A DNA stretch of 54,404 nt from Candidatus Rifleibacteriota bacterium (lineage in GTDB: Bacteria; Muiribacteriota; Ozemobacteria; Ozemobacterales; Ozemobacteraceae), in assembly GCA_018818125.1 (NCBI GenBank), contig JAHISQ010000150.1, forward strand, positions 1 to 54,404, given 5' to 3'. Position 1 is the stretch's first letter. Every line of letters starts with the position of its first letter. The notes under the pieces were generated by a model. That model was not told the origin of the DNA and did not search any database. It was given only the letters and a program-made list of their open reading frames with translations. Made by a program: the position numbers and the translations under genes. This document shows, in pieces, positions 6,676 to 15,601 of this stretch.

Positions 6676-9600
6676 AGTTTTTTAGCCTCTCTGCGTGTGG
6701 AAATGGCTCGGCGCCTTCGCTCAGGTGTGCAAGAATCTGGTCGGCTTCAAGTCGATGGTCGCGATTGTTTTTGTTCAGATAGAGCAGAACCAGTATCTGA
6801 GCCTTATAGAATTCGTGCTCCCTGCGGTTTTCTTCGAGCTGAGTAACGGCCTGAAATTCTGCAAGTGCCTTATTAAGGTCGCCAGCAAACATATAAACCA
6901 GTCCCAAATTTGAGTGGGCATCAGGATCTACCGGATCTATTTCGAGCATTCTCTGCCAGATAAGTTCAGATCGTGGCAGAATGTTAAAATCGGGATCAGG
7001 ATTGAAGCGCCCTTTAATGAGCTTCCACTGCTTAAGAGCCTCATCTGCCTGGCCACCAAGCCAGTAGAGATTGCCGAGTGCCAGTCTCGCCAGCGGTTCA
7101 CGCGGATAACTGACGGTAGCCTGAGCATAAACCTCAAAAGCCGATTTGAAATTACCTTGAATAGTGTGTATAAAGCCGAGATTTAAAAGGGTATCGAGAT
7201 TTTCCGGCGACATGTTCCGGGCTTTTTCAAACTCTGAGATGGCTTCACTTATAAAGCCTTTTTCAGCAAGAGCCAGCGCTGATCTGGTCAGTTCATCTGA
7301 TTTGTCAACTGGTCGTGTTACCGCTTTTTCGGTAGTTTTGATAGAATACTTCTGGATCTTCATTTCTGATGGCAGAGTGTATTTGTTGCTCTGTGAGCCA
7401 AAGCCCTGCAGCTTCCTGACCATCCACTGTTTTTCCCGATTATTCATTGTCTGGGCGGTAACATCACGGCGCAGAGGCGCTGTTGGAGTTGGCATAGATA
7501 TGTTGCCGAACTTTTCGAGCTGGCTTAACACCCACATTTTGTCGTCAGCTGTCATGGTATTTTTGCCATACTCCGCAAAAGCGGTCTCATCTTTGGAAAC
7601 TGGTTTGAAATCTTTTGCGCTGTCGCCGCCGCTAACTTTTTTGACCAGTTGTTCTTTGACTTCCAGAGCATCTTCAACTGACGGATACTGAGCTGGAGCC
7701 ATCATTCTGGTGATTTCCCATATTTTTTTACGGGCGTGGCGTCGAATCGACGAATCGGCAGGGGTCTTAGCATAAAGAGTTTCGTAGATATCTCTAGCTG
7801 GTTTGAGCCGGTTCAATCTGATTCTGGCCATACCGAGCAAAGCCATGCTTTTATAGAAATTGGGTTTCAGTCGCAAGGCTGCAATTGCATGGCTTTCGGC
7901 GGACTCAAACTTCTGTTCTTCGTAGGAAATCAGACCTAGATAGTATCTGGGTTCGGCATCATTTTCACGCAAAGCCTGTGCTCTGGTGAAGTATTCGCGT
8001 GCCTTTTCGGGGCGCCCGAGTTTGTGGTGCATCTTGCCAATATTCAACTGCAGCGGGAAATACTCAGAATTCATCTTCTCTGCGCGTTCCCAGGCGCTCA
8101 GGGCTGGTACATTCAAGCCAGATTCTGCATACATTTCACCGAGAGCAAAATGGGGCTCAAAGCGCTCAGGTGCAAGGCGCTGACATTCGAGATACTTTTC
8201 TTTGGCGCGGGTGACCAGGCCCTTTGCCCTGAAACCGGCGGCTTCTGCCATCAATTGCTCAATTGGCGCGGGCGAATTGATCTGCGGAACCGGCAGTTCG
8301 TCATTGCGTTCGTGCGCCAGTTTAAGACGTGCGTGCAGGTCGGTTACCACCCTGCCGAGAACTGACTTGACGTCGAGTTTGCCGCGCAGGCCATCAAGAG
8401 TCGAAATCGCTTCTTCTGCATTGTTGGTACGCGCCAGGCTGATAGATTTGAACAACAGAGCTTTCTGGTGAGCGGGCTCAAGTGCAAGAACACTGTTAAA
8501 AGCATCGAGAGCAGCACTGAAGTTCTGAGTGATGTAGTTTGCCAGTCCGAGATTGTAGCGTGCCAGCAGATAATTCGGTTTAATCGTAAGCGCCTGATTG
8601 AAAGACAGAATAGATTTGGCTACCTCGCCAGTCTTGAACAGCACCCAGCCCATAGTATGATGAAATTCAGCCCGCATACTGTCCTCGGCTAGGGCTCTGG
8701 TTGAGTATTCGAGTGCCTTGTCAAGCTTCTCGCCCCGGGTGGCAAGAACGTAAGCCAGATTGTTCAGCGCTTCGCCATGCTTGGGGTTGAGCGCTATTGC
8801 CTGCTCAAAACATGGCTCTGCATCGCCGATTCGTCCCATTTCCATGTAGCAATGGCCGAGAATGGAATGAATATCAGCAATGTCAGGGTATTGAGTGCGC
8901 AGATACAGCAGTCGGCGCACGGCTTCTGCGTAGTTGCGTACATTAATCAGCTGGTTAACTTCTCGAAGTCTTTCGAATGCCTGTTCGAGACGAATCTCTG
9001 TTTTCTTGCCGCCTAGTCCGGGCATATCCTTAACATACTGATCGACTGCGATTACTCTGACGGGAGCGTTTGCTGCAGCAAACTCGCTGGGGTTGTCACG
9101 CCTGGCAATCATGTCCATAAACATTGTTATTGTCTTAATCGCTTTTTTTGCCTGTTCACTTTTGGGAGGACTGTCTTTGAGCACACGTCGCATCTGCTCA
9201 AGAGCCTCTTCAAGATGATTTTTCTCTGCCAACAGAATCGCCCGGGTGTAACGACCCTCAACAAAGTCGGGTTTGAGCTCAAGCGCGCGGTTAATGTTGT
9301 TTATTGCTTCGTTGGTGTCCTTCTTTTTGCCATTGGCTATTGCCAAGATATAAAGAGTTTTGGCGATTTCTTCTTTGAGCTTGCGGGTTTCAATCTCGGC
9401 GGCAACAGCCTCGTCGCTTTTGCCGGCGTCAAGAAGCTTGCCTGCATTCGCAGTCAGATCACGCAGTCTGGTTTCTCTTATAAGAACAGCCTGTTCAAGC
9501 GACAGTGTTGCCTGGTGATAAATCTTGAGATGGAGAAAGCTGCTGCCAAGATAGAACCAGTTCTCTGCATCTGCCGGATTCAGTTTGGTAGCGCGTTCAA

Positions 9601-10384
9601 AAGATTTGACCGCGCTCGTGTAATCTTTTCGCTTGTGCGTTAAAACGCCGTGCATGTGGGAAGCCTGCGCCAGATTATTGCGCAGAGCAGCCATGCGACG
9701 TGCGGTGGCGACTGCCTTGTCGTTTAGTCCTTCACTACGTTGTGCGACAAAGATATCTTTAAGCTCTGTGAGCTTGGTTTCAATGGTTTCGATCAACTTT
9801 GCCGAATAATCTTCAGCTTCTTTGCCCTGATTGAACTCATAGCTCAAGCCGGCAATATGAAATAGAGCTCGTTCGTGGTTTGGATTGAGATTGAGGCACT
9901 GCTGAAAAGCTTTGTAGGCATTTTGACGCTTTTCGGCCTTCAGGCTTGAATAGCCAAGCAGAAAATAATTTTGTGCATCGCCGCCATTAAGCTGTGTGGC
10001 TCTGGCGAACTTTGCAGTGGCACCGGCATAATCTTTTTCACTCAACAGTTTGCTGCCTTCAGTAATCAACTGCTGCGAGGTTTCCTGTCTGTTTTTCTGT
10101 TTTGCACGCTCTTCGTTCGCGAGCATTTCTTTGTTTCTGGCATCTATAGACAGAATAATCAAATCCTGGGCTCTTCGTGCTGCCTTATGATCTTTTGGTG
10201 CGTCTTTGATTATGCCACGTCCGACATTCATCGCCTCGTCCCATTTGCCGGTAGAGTAAAGCGATTCCATGCGGACAAGAGAATCTGACAGACTTTCTTC
10301 AAAGATAAAGTCCATCGATGCCGGCAATATTGCCGGCAACAGCATAATGAGCAGAATTGTTGCCTTTAGTATTTTCTTTATCAT
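6659..10384 (-). CDS. Giant secreted TPR protein (1241 residues)
   Basis: A signal peptide (IKKILKATILLIMLLPAILPAS) leads into a protein made largely of tetratricopeptide repeats. Clear units include AQNYFLLGYSSLKAEKRQNAYKAFQQCL, AENWFYLGSSFLHLKIYHQATLSLEQAV, IHSILGHCYMEMGRIGDAEPCFEQAI and LARYNLGLANYITQNFSAALDAFNSVL, with more in the C-terminal third. Repeat blocks are separated by charged, helical linkers (for example around residues 400-450 and 880-1000). No catalytic domain is visible. The likely role is a periplasmic protein-interaction scaffold. It overlaps the beta-barrel-like gene downstream and lies beyond a terminator from the transglutaminase-like pair upstream. The smaller TPR protein at 4189-5751 faces it. 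Confidence 0.85.
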   Translation of the reverse strand: MIKKILKATILLIMLLPAILPASMDFIFEESLSDSLVRMESLYSTGKWDEAMNVGRGIIKDAPKDHKAARRAQDLIILSIDARNKEMLANEERAKQKNRQETSQQLITEGSKLLSEKDYAGATAKFARATQLNGGDAQNYFLLGYSSLKAEKRQNAYKAFQQCLNLNPNHERALFHIAGLSYEFNQGKEAEDYSAKLIETIETKLTELKDIFVAQRSEGLNDKAVATARRMAALRNNLAQASHMHGVLTHKRKDYTSAVKSFERATKLNPADAENWFYLGSSFLHLKIYHQATLSLEQAVLIRETRLRDLTANAGKLLDAGKSDEAVAAEIETRKLKEEIAKTLYILAIANGKKKDTNEAINNINRALELKPDFVEGRYTRAILLAEKNHLEEALEQMRRVLKDSPPKSEQAKKAIKTITMFMDMIARRDNPSEFAAANAPVRVIAVDQYVKDMPGLGGKKTEIRLEQAFERLREVNQLINVRNYAEAVRRLLYLRTQYPDIADIHSILGHCYMEMGRIGDAEPCFEQAIALNPKHGEALNNLAYVLATRGEKLDKALEYSTRALAEDSMRAEFHHTMGWVLFKTGEVAKSILSFNQALTIKPNYLLARYNLGLANYITQNFSAALDAFNSVLALEPAHQKALLFKSISLARTNNAEEAISTLDGLRGKLDVKSVLGRVVTDLHARLKLAHERNDELPVPQINSPAPIEQLMAEAAGFRAKGLVTRAKEKYLECQRLAPERFEPHFALGEMYAESGLNVPALSAWERAEKMNSEYFPLQLNIGKMHHKLGRPEKAREYFTRAQALRENDAEPRYYLGLISYEEQKFESAESHAIAALRLKPNFYKSMALLGMARIRLNRLKPARDIYETLYAKTPADSSIRRHARKKIWEITRMMAPAQYPSVEDALEVKEQLVKKVSGGDSAKDFKPVSKDETAFAEYGKNTMTADDKMWVLSQLEKFGNISMPTPTAPLRRDVTAQTMNNREKQWMVRKLQGFGSQSNKYTLPSEMKIQKYSIKTTEKAVTRPVDKSDELTRSALALAEKGFISEAISEFEKARNMSPENLDTLLNLGFIHTIQGNFKSAFEVYAQATVSYPREPLARLALGNLYWLGGQADEALKQWKLIKGRFNPDPDFNILPRSELIWQRMLEIDPVDPDAHSNLGLVYMFAGDLNKALAEFQAVTQLEENRREHEFYKAQILVLLYLNKNNRDHRLEADQILAHLSEGAEPFPHAERLKNFVKNL

Positions 10385-10428
10385 AATTCAGAAAATACAT
10401 CGGCAGATGCAGTGGTGATAATGAGCAT

Positions 10429-10459
10429 AAAAAAACGGCGCCATTCAGCGCCGTTTTTT
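10429..10459 (-). terminator. Rho-independent terminator
   Basis: AAAAAACGGCGC (10430-10441) and GCGCCGTTTTTT (10448-10459) form a perfect 12-bp stem with a 6-base loop, 22 bases after the stop of the 744-residue gene. Read on the minus strand it ends in a T-run. It separates that gene from the giant TPR gene. Confidence 0.9.
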
Positions 10460-10481
10460 GTGAATAATTACCGCTGCAGAG

Positions 10482-12716
10482 TTAATTCTGAGATGAATCT
10501 GCAGGTTCTGTTTTTACTTCAGATTCTGAGGGCGGAGTCTGTGGCTGTTGCGATTCTACAGTTCCAGATGCGGGGATAGTTACAGGCTCAGATGCTACAG
10601 CAGGGGCTTCTGGTTCTTTCTTTTCGATAATTATCCACTGATTTGCGAGTTCGCTCATGGTTAGAATACACTGGCGATAATTCTGATAGTCGGCATCAGT
10701 AAGAAATTCATCGTTATATATGGTGAAACGATCGGCATAAATAAGCCTGTCGCCATTCTGGTTTATATTCGAAAAGAAAATGATATCGGGAGAAGTATGT
10801 TGATATTGTCTGCCCCAGTTTACCCAGTTAAAGTTCTCTGGCAGCTCAAAAACTATGGTCTGCTGATTTTCTTCACTGGCCCAGTACTGCATCGGAAAGG
10901 TACGGCTGGCAAGACTTGCTGAACTTGACTGGTAATTAACCCAGAAGTTGGTGAAAGTCATGATCTTGTCTGAAGCCAGTTGTGCGGCTTCGGGGATTTT
11001 GTAGTCGAGGGTCATGACTGCCGGCCCGTTAAGGTCATTCAGGTCAGAGAGTCCGAAGCTGGTAAGCACGGCCTTGGGGTGCACTCTTTTGACGCGTTTT
11101 TCGGCATAGTTCTGCTTTTCTTTTTCCTTGATAGACTTCAGCTCGCGAATTCCGGCTTCGTATGGACCACGGAAAAGCAGAGATTCTTTTACTTCCATTG
11201 AGCCATCAAGCAGGATTTTAACAAATACAGAGTGATCGAACCTGTTCCAACTTAGGGTCTGGCGTGGTAGTTCCTCGAAACAGAAGTTGTTGTTTTCGGC
11301 ATCGAGAAAAGCAGCCATGGCACCCTGATAATTGGTTGAATAGGTCGAAAATGGCTGATACACTGAGCCCAGGTCTGTGTAAAAAGTTTTTCCGTCGATT
11401 ACAACCTTGAGCACGGCAAAATTGGCGAGACCAAGAGTCGGGTGATCCTTTGCTGTAACATTCTCGCGGCGGCCGGTGACAAAGCCGGGGTAAGATTTGA
11501 TGCCAACTTTTTCGAATGCAAAGTGCATAAGAGCCAGAATCGCCTGAGTGTTACCGTATTTTTTGGCGATAGTTACATTGGCAGACACTGGCGCATGTGA
11601 TCCCATCGAAATTGCGCTCATGCCGAGATCGCGAATGTCTTTGTTGATCGTCTCGTATATGCGCGTTACTTTGGCATAACTGCTATTGGCTTCGTTCAAA
11701 TTCGCTCTGGTCAACAATTCTTCGAGCAGCGCAGCGTCAGGTCTGGCGCTTTGATAAGCTAGATTCAGTTCAGTTGATATCTTGTTCCAGTCATAGGGCT
11801 GATAAATTACACAGCGCGGAAAAACACGCGCGGTTGGCAGCATATTCTGTTCGGGTATGAATCCCTTAGGATTTGCATAGATCCATTTCCAGCTGGTTTT
11901 GCCATTATCGGTTTTCTCGATGAATCTTGGCGCATTCTCGGCAGGCCACTGCATGAGGACCTTATTGAGCTTCAATTGCTCAGGAAAAACGACAGATAGC
12001 TCTTCGTGCAGAATCGGCTCCCGTTCGCCGAAAGTGTTATGAATTACAAAAGGGCTGAGCTCGCCAATACCTTTTAAACGTTTTACATAGCTGTAGTCAA
12101 TGATACTGCCAATATCTACCTTTTTAAGCGCCATTTTAAGGCGTTTGAGTTTTGCATACTCAGGTGTGGAAGAGCGCATGCTTTCGTCTGAAACAGCATC
12201 ATCGGTGATGTGATAGACCTTGCCACTTGCCGAATAAGTATGAGCATATTCCAGGTCAAGTTCTTCCCTGTCTGTGTAGTAATACACGCTCTGGTTGGCC
12301 TGATTCAGGCCGGGTTCTTTAAGGATTTGAACGATCTCGCGAACGCGCTGTATGATCTCGGTTTCGCTGACATATTCGTAGTCGTAGAGCCGGTAGAGAG
12401 TAACATAATTGGCTTCATTAAACTGCGCGGGGTCAGGAAGGTTCTGCAGAATACCGGCGGCTACAGGGTCGGTAATACTGGCAATCTCGGTAATTTCATC
12501 GCCTTTGCGGATTTTTGAAATAAGAATATGCGCTATTTCTGCAGAGTCTATGGTTCGGCTGGTCTCCTGAAGATCGACAATCGTAACCTTCCCATCAGTT
12601 ATAGAATGCAGTTTGCCAAGGATCTCCTCGCCTTCGTTAAGATATATAACATCAGCTGAGATGCTGCTCGCAATACACAAGAACAGGCAGAAGATCAGGA
12701 TTTGTAGTTTATTCAT
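10482..12716 (-). CDS. Secreted DUF3857/transglutaminase-like protein, catalytic residues lost
   Basis: The protein has 744 residues: signal peptide (QILIFCLFLCIASSISA), a beta-rich DUF3857-like region to about residue 330, a transglutaminase-like core (about 345-455), a C-terminal beta-rich region, and a low-complexity Pro/Glu/Ser tail. It is a paralogue of the gene immediately upstream, but the triad is broken. Aligning YGDCTDKGMLL with YGNTQAILALM puts T390 where the catalytic Cys should be. NHCITEV against NFAVLKV puts F433 at the His, and only the Asp (D448, FYTDLG) remains. It is therefore probably a non-catalytic relative, perhaps a binding or regulatory partner. Its ATG overlaps the upstream stop by four bases (ATGA), so the pair is translationally coupled. 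A strong terminator follows. Confidence 0.82.
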   Translation of the reverse strand: MNKLQILIFCLFLCIASSISADVIYLNEGEEILGKLHSITDGKVTIVDLQETSRTIDSAEIAHILISKIRKGDEITEIASITDPVAAGILQNLPDPAQFNEANYVTLYRLYDYEYVSETEIIQRVREIVQILKEPGLNQANQSVYYYTDREELDLEYAHTYSASGKVYHITDDAVSDESMRSSTPEYAKLKRLKMALKKVDIGSIIDYSYVKRLKGIGELSPFVIHNTFGEREPILHEELSVVFPEQLKLNKVLMQWPAENAPRFIEKTDNGKTSWKWIYANPKGFIPEQNMLPTARVFPRCVIYQPYDWNKISTELNLAYQSARPDAALLEELLTRANLNEANSSYAKVTRIYETINKDIRDLGMSAISMGSHAPVSANVTIAKKYGNTQAILALMHFAFEKVGIKSYPGFVTGRRENVTAKDHPTLGLANFAVLKVVIDGKTFYTDLGSVYQPFSTYSTNYQGAMAAFLDAENNNFCFEELPRQTLSWNRFDHSVFVKILLDGSMEVKESLLFRGPYEAGIRELKSIKEKEKQNYAEKRVKRVHPKAVLTSFGLSDLNDLNGPAVMTLDYKIPEAAQLASDKIMTFTNFWVNYQSSSASLASRTFPMQYWASEENQQTIVFELPENFNWVNWGRQYQHTSPDIIFFSNINQNGDRLIYADRFTIYNDEFLTDADYQNYRQCILTMSELANQWIIIEKKEPEAPAVASEPVTIPASGTVESQQPQTPPSESEVKTEPADSSQN

Positions 12717-14824
12717 GGCTTAACTCCTTCTGACGCTGCTTCTGTTTCTGCTTCTTCGAGAAAGATCTTCTGTTTTGTCGACTGGGCGATTTTTTCGAGA
12801 TCCATCTTGAAGCTTTGATAATCAGCGACTGGCACAATTCTTCTGGGAAACGCAAGTTTGCGTACAATGTTTATACTTTCGCCCTGCTGGTCATAAATAA
12901 TCTCAAACTCAACATAGGGGCTTTGGATTCGGAGTGCCGGTGGCAAGTATTTGACATTAAAATTGTCCGGTATTTTTATCTCGACCTGGTCTGTGCGCAA
13001 GCGTGATGTGTTGTATTCTATGTCGTATCGGCGTTTTTCGAGACTGACTTCGGGAAAGCCCATTTCGAAAAATGGAATTGCAAATATCATATAGCGCCCA
13101 GATTTTGTGGCAAAGCGGTTAAGCAGATAGATTGATCGTGCCTTGAACTGAGTGCCAAAATCCAGCGGCTCGGTATGAGTGGCCAGTTCAAGTACGTAGT
13201 CAGCGGTCAGTGCGGAAACCTGCGCGCGAATCTGCTTTTCATATTCCTCTGCTTTAAGGTTCCTGGCAGAACCTCTAAAGCTGGCTTCAGATGAGCCATT
13301 TTGGGTGCTCTCAAAGTCAATGCGGGTGGTTCCGTCAGCTGCCAGCTCAATTTTTCGGGTAATGTGCACGGCATTGTCTTCTGGGGGGGGCAACGGTACT
13401 GGTTTAAGAGTGCCGAGCATGGTGTTGTCTGCTACTGTTTCGTGATCGTCTGAGCGAAAATACGGGTAACGGTAATCGGTTGCAGTGGAGTCAAGGTAGA
13501 AGATGCGGCCGTCGAGGTGCACTTCGGTTATACAGTGGTTGTCGTCAAAAATTGCTATTTCGCGAACTGCTCGACCAGTGTCGTTGGTTCTGACGCCAAC
13601 CGGGTAGGCTTCGACACCGATCTGCTTGAGCATGGTTGCGAGCAGCATGCCTTTGTCAGTGCAGTCGCCGTAGCGATTTTTAAGAGTATCTTCAGCCGGG
13701 TGTCCAACTTGATTGCTGGCAAGGTTGCCCTTTATCGAGATGTATCTTATTTCTTTCTGACAGAACTGGTAGAGGCGGGCAATTTTTTCGTGAACATCGC
13801 GGGCGCCTTCGATGAGTTCCTCAACCTTTTCCTTTACCATGTCGGTCAACTGAAACCTTTTTGCGAACATCGGGCGCAGTTTTTCATGAACGTAGGTGAA
13901 GTCTTTGTGAAGGCTGTAGTAAACACCTGGCACGATGTTACGGTATGCCGGCATGTTAGGTTCAGAAATAATTGGCGGCAGGTCGGTGAACTTCCATGTG
14001 TAGATAACTGATTCAACCGCTTCAGTTTTAACCGGTTCGCCACTGCCAGATGCTATATTGTCAGCAACGTAATACAGAGGCTTATCATGTGGAACACTGA
14101 CGCGCAGAACAGATTCTCCAACTGGTTGACTGCCCTGAAAATAGAAACGACCCTGAAAGAGATTGCGGTCAAAGGGATTGAACTCTTCAACCTCGTAACT
14201 GTAGTCGATGAGCCCGCCAACTGCTGCTTCAGGAATTGTAAAGCTGAGATCCTGATACTGGTCAAAATTTACGCTGCCGGAAGTGCCTTTTGAGATTTTT
14301 ATCTGATCTGGGGACAACGTATGGACAGCACCATCGGGAGTATACGAGCGGGCATGGAGAACTTTTATCGTTTCGCGATTAGGGTCGAAACTAAGGGAAA
14401 TCTGGGCTTCCCAGAGAGATTCATCCTGAGCAAGGTAGGTAACACAGCGATAGCGGGAAAGGCATGTGCCATCTTTGCGATGCTGGTAATTGCCTTCTTC
14501 GGTTACCAGAATTGATTGGGCGTCTGGATACTTTTTCAGCAGTTCTAGTGCTTTTGGCATGATTTCGGCAAGGTCTGCGCTGTCGGTCGCAAAAATCTCT
14601 GCTGTTCGTTTTTGAGCCGTAAAGCTGATGTTTTTAATTTCGCTACGACTTAGTCTAACTGTTTCTGAGCCGGAAAGAATAGTAAGTGCGTTGTCTGCAT
14701 ATTCAATCTGTTCGGCTGCGATGCTGGAATCATCGGTTTTGGTAATTACTGCAGTGTTTCCTGTTACCGTTGTAAGCAAGATGGTGAGGATGCACAGTAG
14801 AGCGAACCTGTGATATTTATTCAA
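12713..14824 (-). CDS. Secreted DUF3857 + transglutaminase-like protein, intact triad
   Basis: The protein has 703 residues. After a signal peptide (HRFALLCILTILLTTVTG) comes a DUF3857-like region with the family phrases SYTPDGAVHTLSPDQIKIS, VGGLIDYSYEVEEF and PAYRNIVPGVYYSL. A transglutaminase-like core follows at about 340-450 with the complete papain-type triad: C388 in NRYGDCTDKGMLLA, H430 in DDNHCITEV and D445 in FYLDSTA. A C-terminal beta-rich region completes it. Such proteins are envelope-located cysteine peptidases or transamidases of mostly unknown substrate. It is first in a two-gene unit with its degenerate paralogue. GGAGG lies just before the ATG. Confidence 0.87.
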   Translation of the reverse strand: MNKYHRFALLCILTILLTTVTGNTAVITKTDDSSIAAEQIEYADNALTILSGSETVRLSRSEIKNISFTAQKRTAEIFATDSADLAEIMPKALELLKKYPDAQSILVTEEGNYQHRKDGTCLSRYRCVTYLAQDESLWEAQISLSFDPNRETIKVLHARSYTPDGAVHTLSPDQIKISKGTSGSVNFDQYQDLSFTIPEAAVGGLIDYSYEVEEFNPFDRNLFQGRFYFQGSQPVGESVLRVSVPHDKPLYYVADNIASGSGEPVKTEAVESVIYTWKFTDLPPIISEPNMPAYRNIVPGVYYSLHKDFTYVHEKLRPMFAKRFQLTDMVKEKVEELIEGARDVHEKIARLYQFCQKEIRYISIKGNLASNQVGHPAEDTLKNRYGDCTDKGMLLATMLKQIGVEAYPVGVRTNDTGRAVREIAIFDDNHCITEVHLDGRIFYLDSTATDYRYPYFRSDDHETVADNTMLGTLKPVPLPPPEDNAVHITRKIELAADGTTRIDFESTQNGSSEASFRGSARNLKAEEYEKQIRAQVSALTADYVLELATHTEPLDFGTQFKARSIYLLNRFATKSGRYMIFAIPFFEMGFPEVSLEKRRYDIEYNTSRLRTDQVEIKIPDNFNVKYLPPALRIQSPYVEFEIIYDQQGESINIVRKLAFPRRIVPVADYQSFKMDLEKIAQSTKQKIFLEEAETEAASEGVKP

Positions 14825-14863
14825 AGAGTGCCTCCGACAATGGTTATTGTGTACAGATATGCA

Positions 14864-14892
14864 ATTATATTGTTAAACAGAAAATTTTAAAA
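14864..14892 (-). promoter_or_regulatory. Possible promoter for the transglutaminase-like pair
   Basis: On the minus strand a perfect TATAAT (14869 down to 14864) lies 40 bases before the start at 14824. The best -35 (around 14892-14887) is a poor match. The call rests on the -10 box and the AT-rich surroundings. Confidence 0.4.
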
Positions 14893-14943
14893 GCTAAATC
14901 TGCAGTTTACCTGCCATTTATCAGATCTGGCGGTTTGTTTTGC

Positions 14944-14979
14944 AAAAAAAAATGGACGACCAGTCTGGTCGCCCATTTT
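14944..14979 (-). terminator. Terminator after the rhodanese gene
   Basis: AAAATGG(A)CGACCAG and CTGGTCGCCCATTTT pair as a long stem with a very small loop, preceded by a run of nine A on the plus strand, which is a T-run for minus-strand transcription. It lies just beyond the stop at 14993. Confidence 0.85.
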
Positions 14980-14992
14980 CTGTGAAAAATGC

Positions 14993-15532
14993 TTACTTTA
15001 CTGATTTAACAGGGTTTCCAGCTTCTATCCAGCCCTGAATACCTTCGGGGTATTCGCGAAGGTTTGAGTAGCCAAGTGACTTGAGGTGTTTGTTAAGTGC
15101 AGAACTGGCTGGGCACTGAAGATTTGCGCAGTAGGTAACTACCAGAGCTTCTTTATTCGGCAGAACCTTTGCAATTTCTTCGGGCTTTGATTCTGAATTA
15201 AGAGAAAGGGCACCTGGAATTCGCTTCCCGTCGTCATATTCGCCGGAACGGGCATCAAGAACGATCATGGGAACTCCACTGTCGATAAGAGTCTTGAGGC
15301 CGACAGTGTCTAATACACCGGTTTCTGACCTGGCTTCTTCTTTGCTGGCGCTTTCCTTGTGGTTGTGCCCGGCCTCGGTAGAAGTGCAGGCGTCATCGAC
15401 GCAGGCATCTTCTGTATAAGACTTTGAGCACGACTCAACGCTGGCGCAGCTGCTACAGCCAGCCTCTGCATGCAAAAAACCTGCAGAAGCACCGATCATT
15501 AAAATTGCTACAACTATGGTCAAGTATTTCAT
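14993..15532 (-). CDS. Secreted rhodanese-domain protein with Cys-rich N-terminus
   Basis: The protein has 179 residues. A signal peptide (KYLTIVVAILMIGASAGFLHA) is followed by a short cysteine-rich stretch (C26, C29, C35, C44, C49) and a His/Glu-rich linker, then a single rhodanese domain from about residue 74. The domain shows IVLDARSGEYDDGKRIPGAL and the active-site loop with C135 in VTYCANLQCPASSAL, ending in EYPEGIQGWIEAGNPV. Single-domain rhodaneses bind sulfane sulfur on the active Cys. The export signal places this one outside the cytoplasm, where it may handle sulfur or redox transfer. The Cys-rich part could bind metal, but this is not shown. It has a good AAGGAG ribosome site, a possible promoter upstream and a terminator downstream, so it is probably a single-gene unit. 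Confidence 0.88.
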   Translation of the reverse strand: MKYLTIVVAILMIGASAGFLHAEAGCSSCASVESCSKSYTEDACVDDACTSTEAGHNHKESASKEEARSETGVLDTVGLKTLIDSGVPMIVLDARSGEYDDGKRIPGALSLNSESKPEEIAKVLPNKEALVVTYCANLQCPASSALNKHLKSLGYSNLREYPEGIQGWIEAGNPVKSVK

Positions 15533-15559
15533 AAATACTCCTTTAATTTGCGATCTCTG

Positions 15560-15601
15560 ATTATCCTACTTATATTTTAATTGACACTCGTTTAATGTCA
15601 A
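15560..15601 (-). promoter_or_regulatory. Promoter with overlapping inverted repeat before the rhodanese gene
   Basis: On the minus strand GTGTCA (15587-15582) and GATAAT (15565-15560) lie 16 bases apart, about 30 bases before the rhodanese start. The -35 is embedded in a perfect inverted repeat TTGACA-N9-TGTCAA (15581-15601) that also covers the stop of the esterase gene. This suggests a regulator-binding site. The regulator is not identifiable. Confidence 0.4.

Noticed and set aside
7164..7691. 175-residue plus-strand frame opposite the giant TPR gene
   Set aside because: The TPR frame is supported by repeat periodicity. This antisense frame has no recognisable motif.
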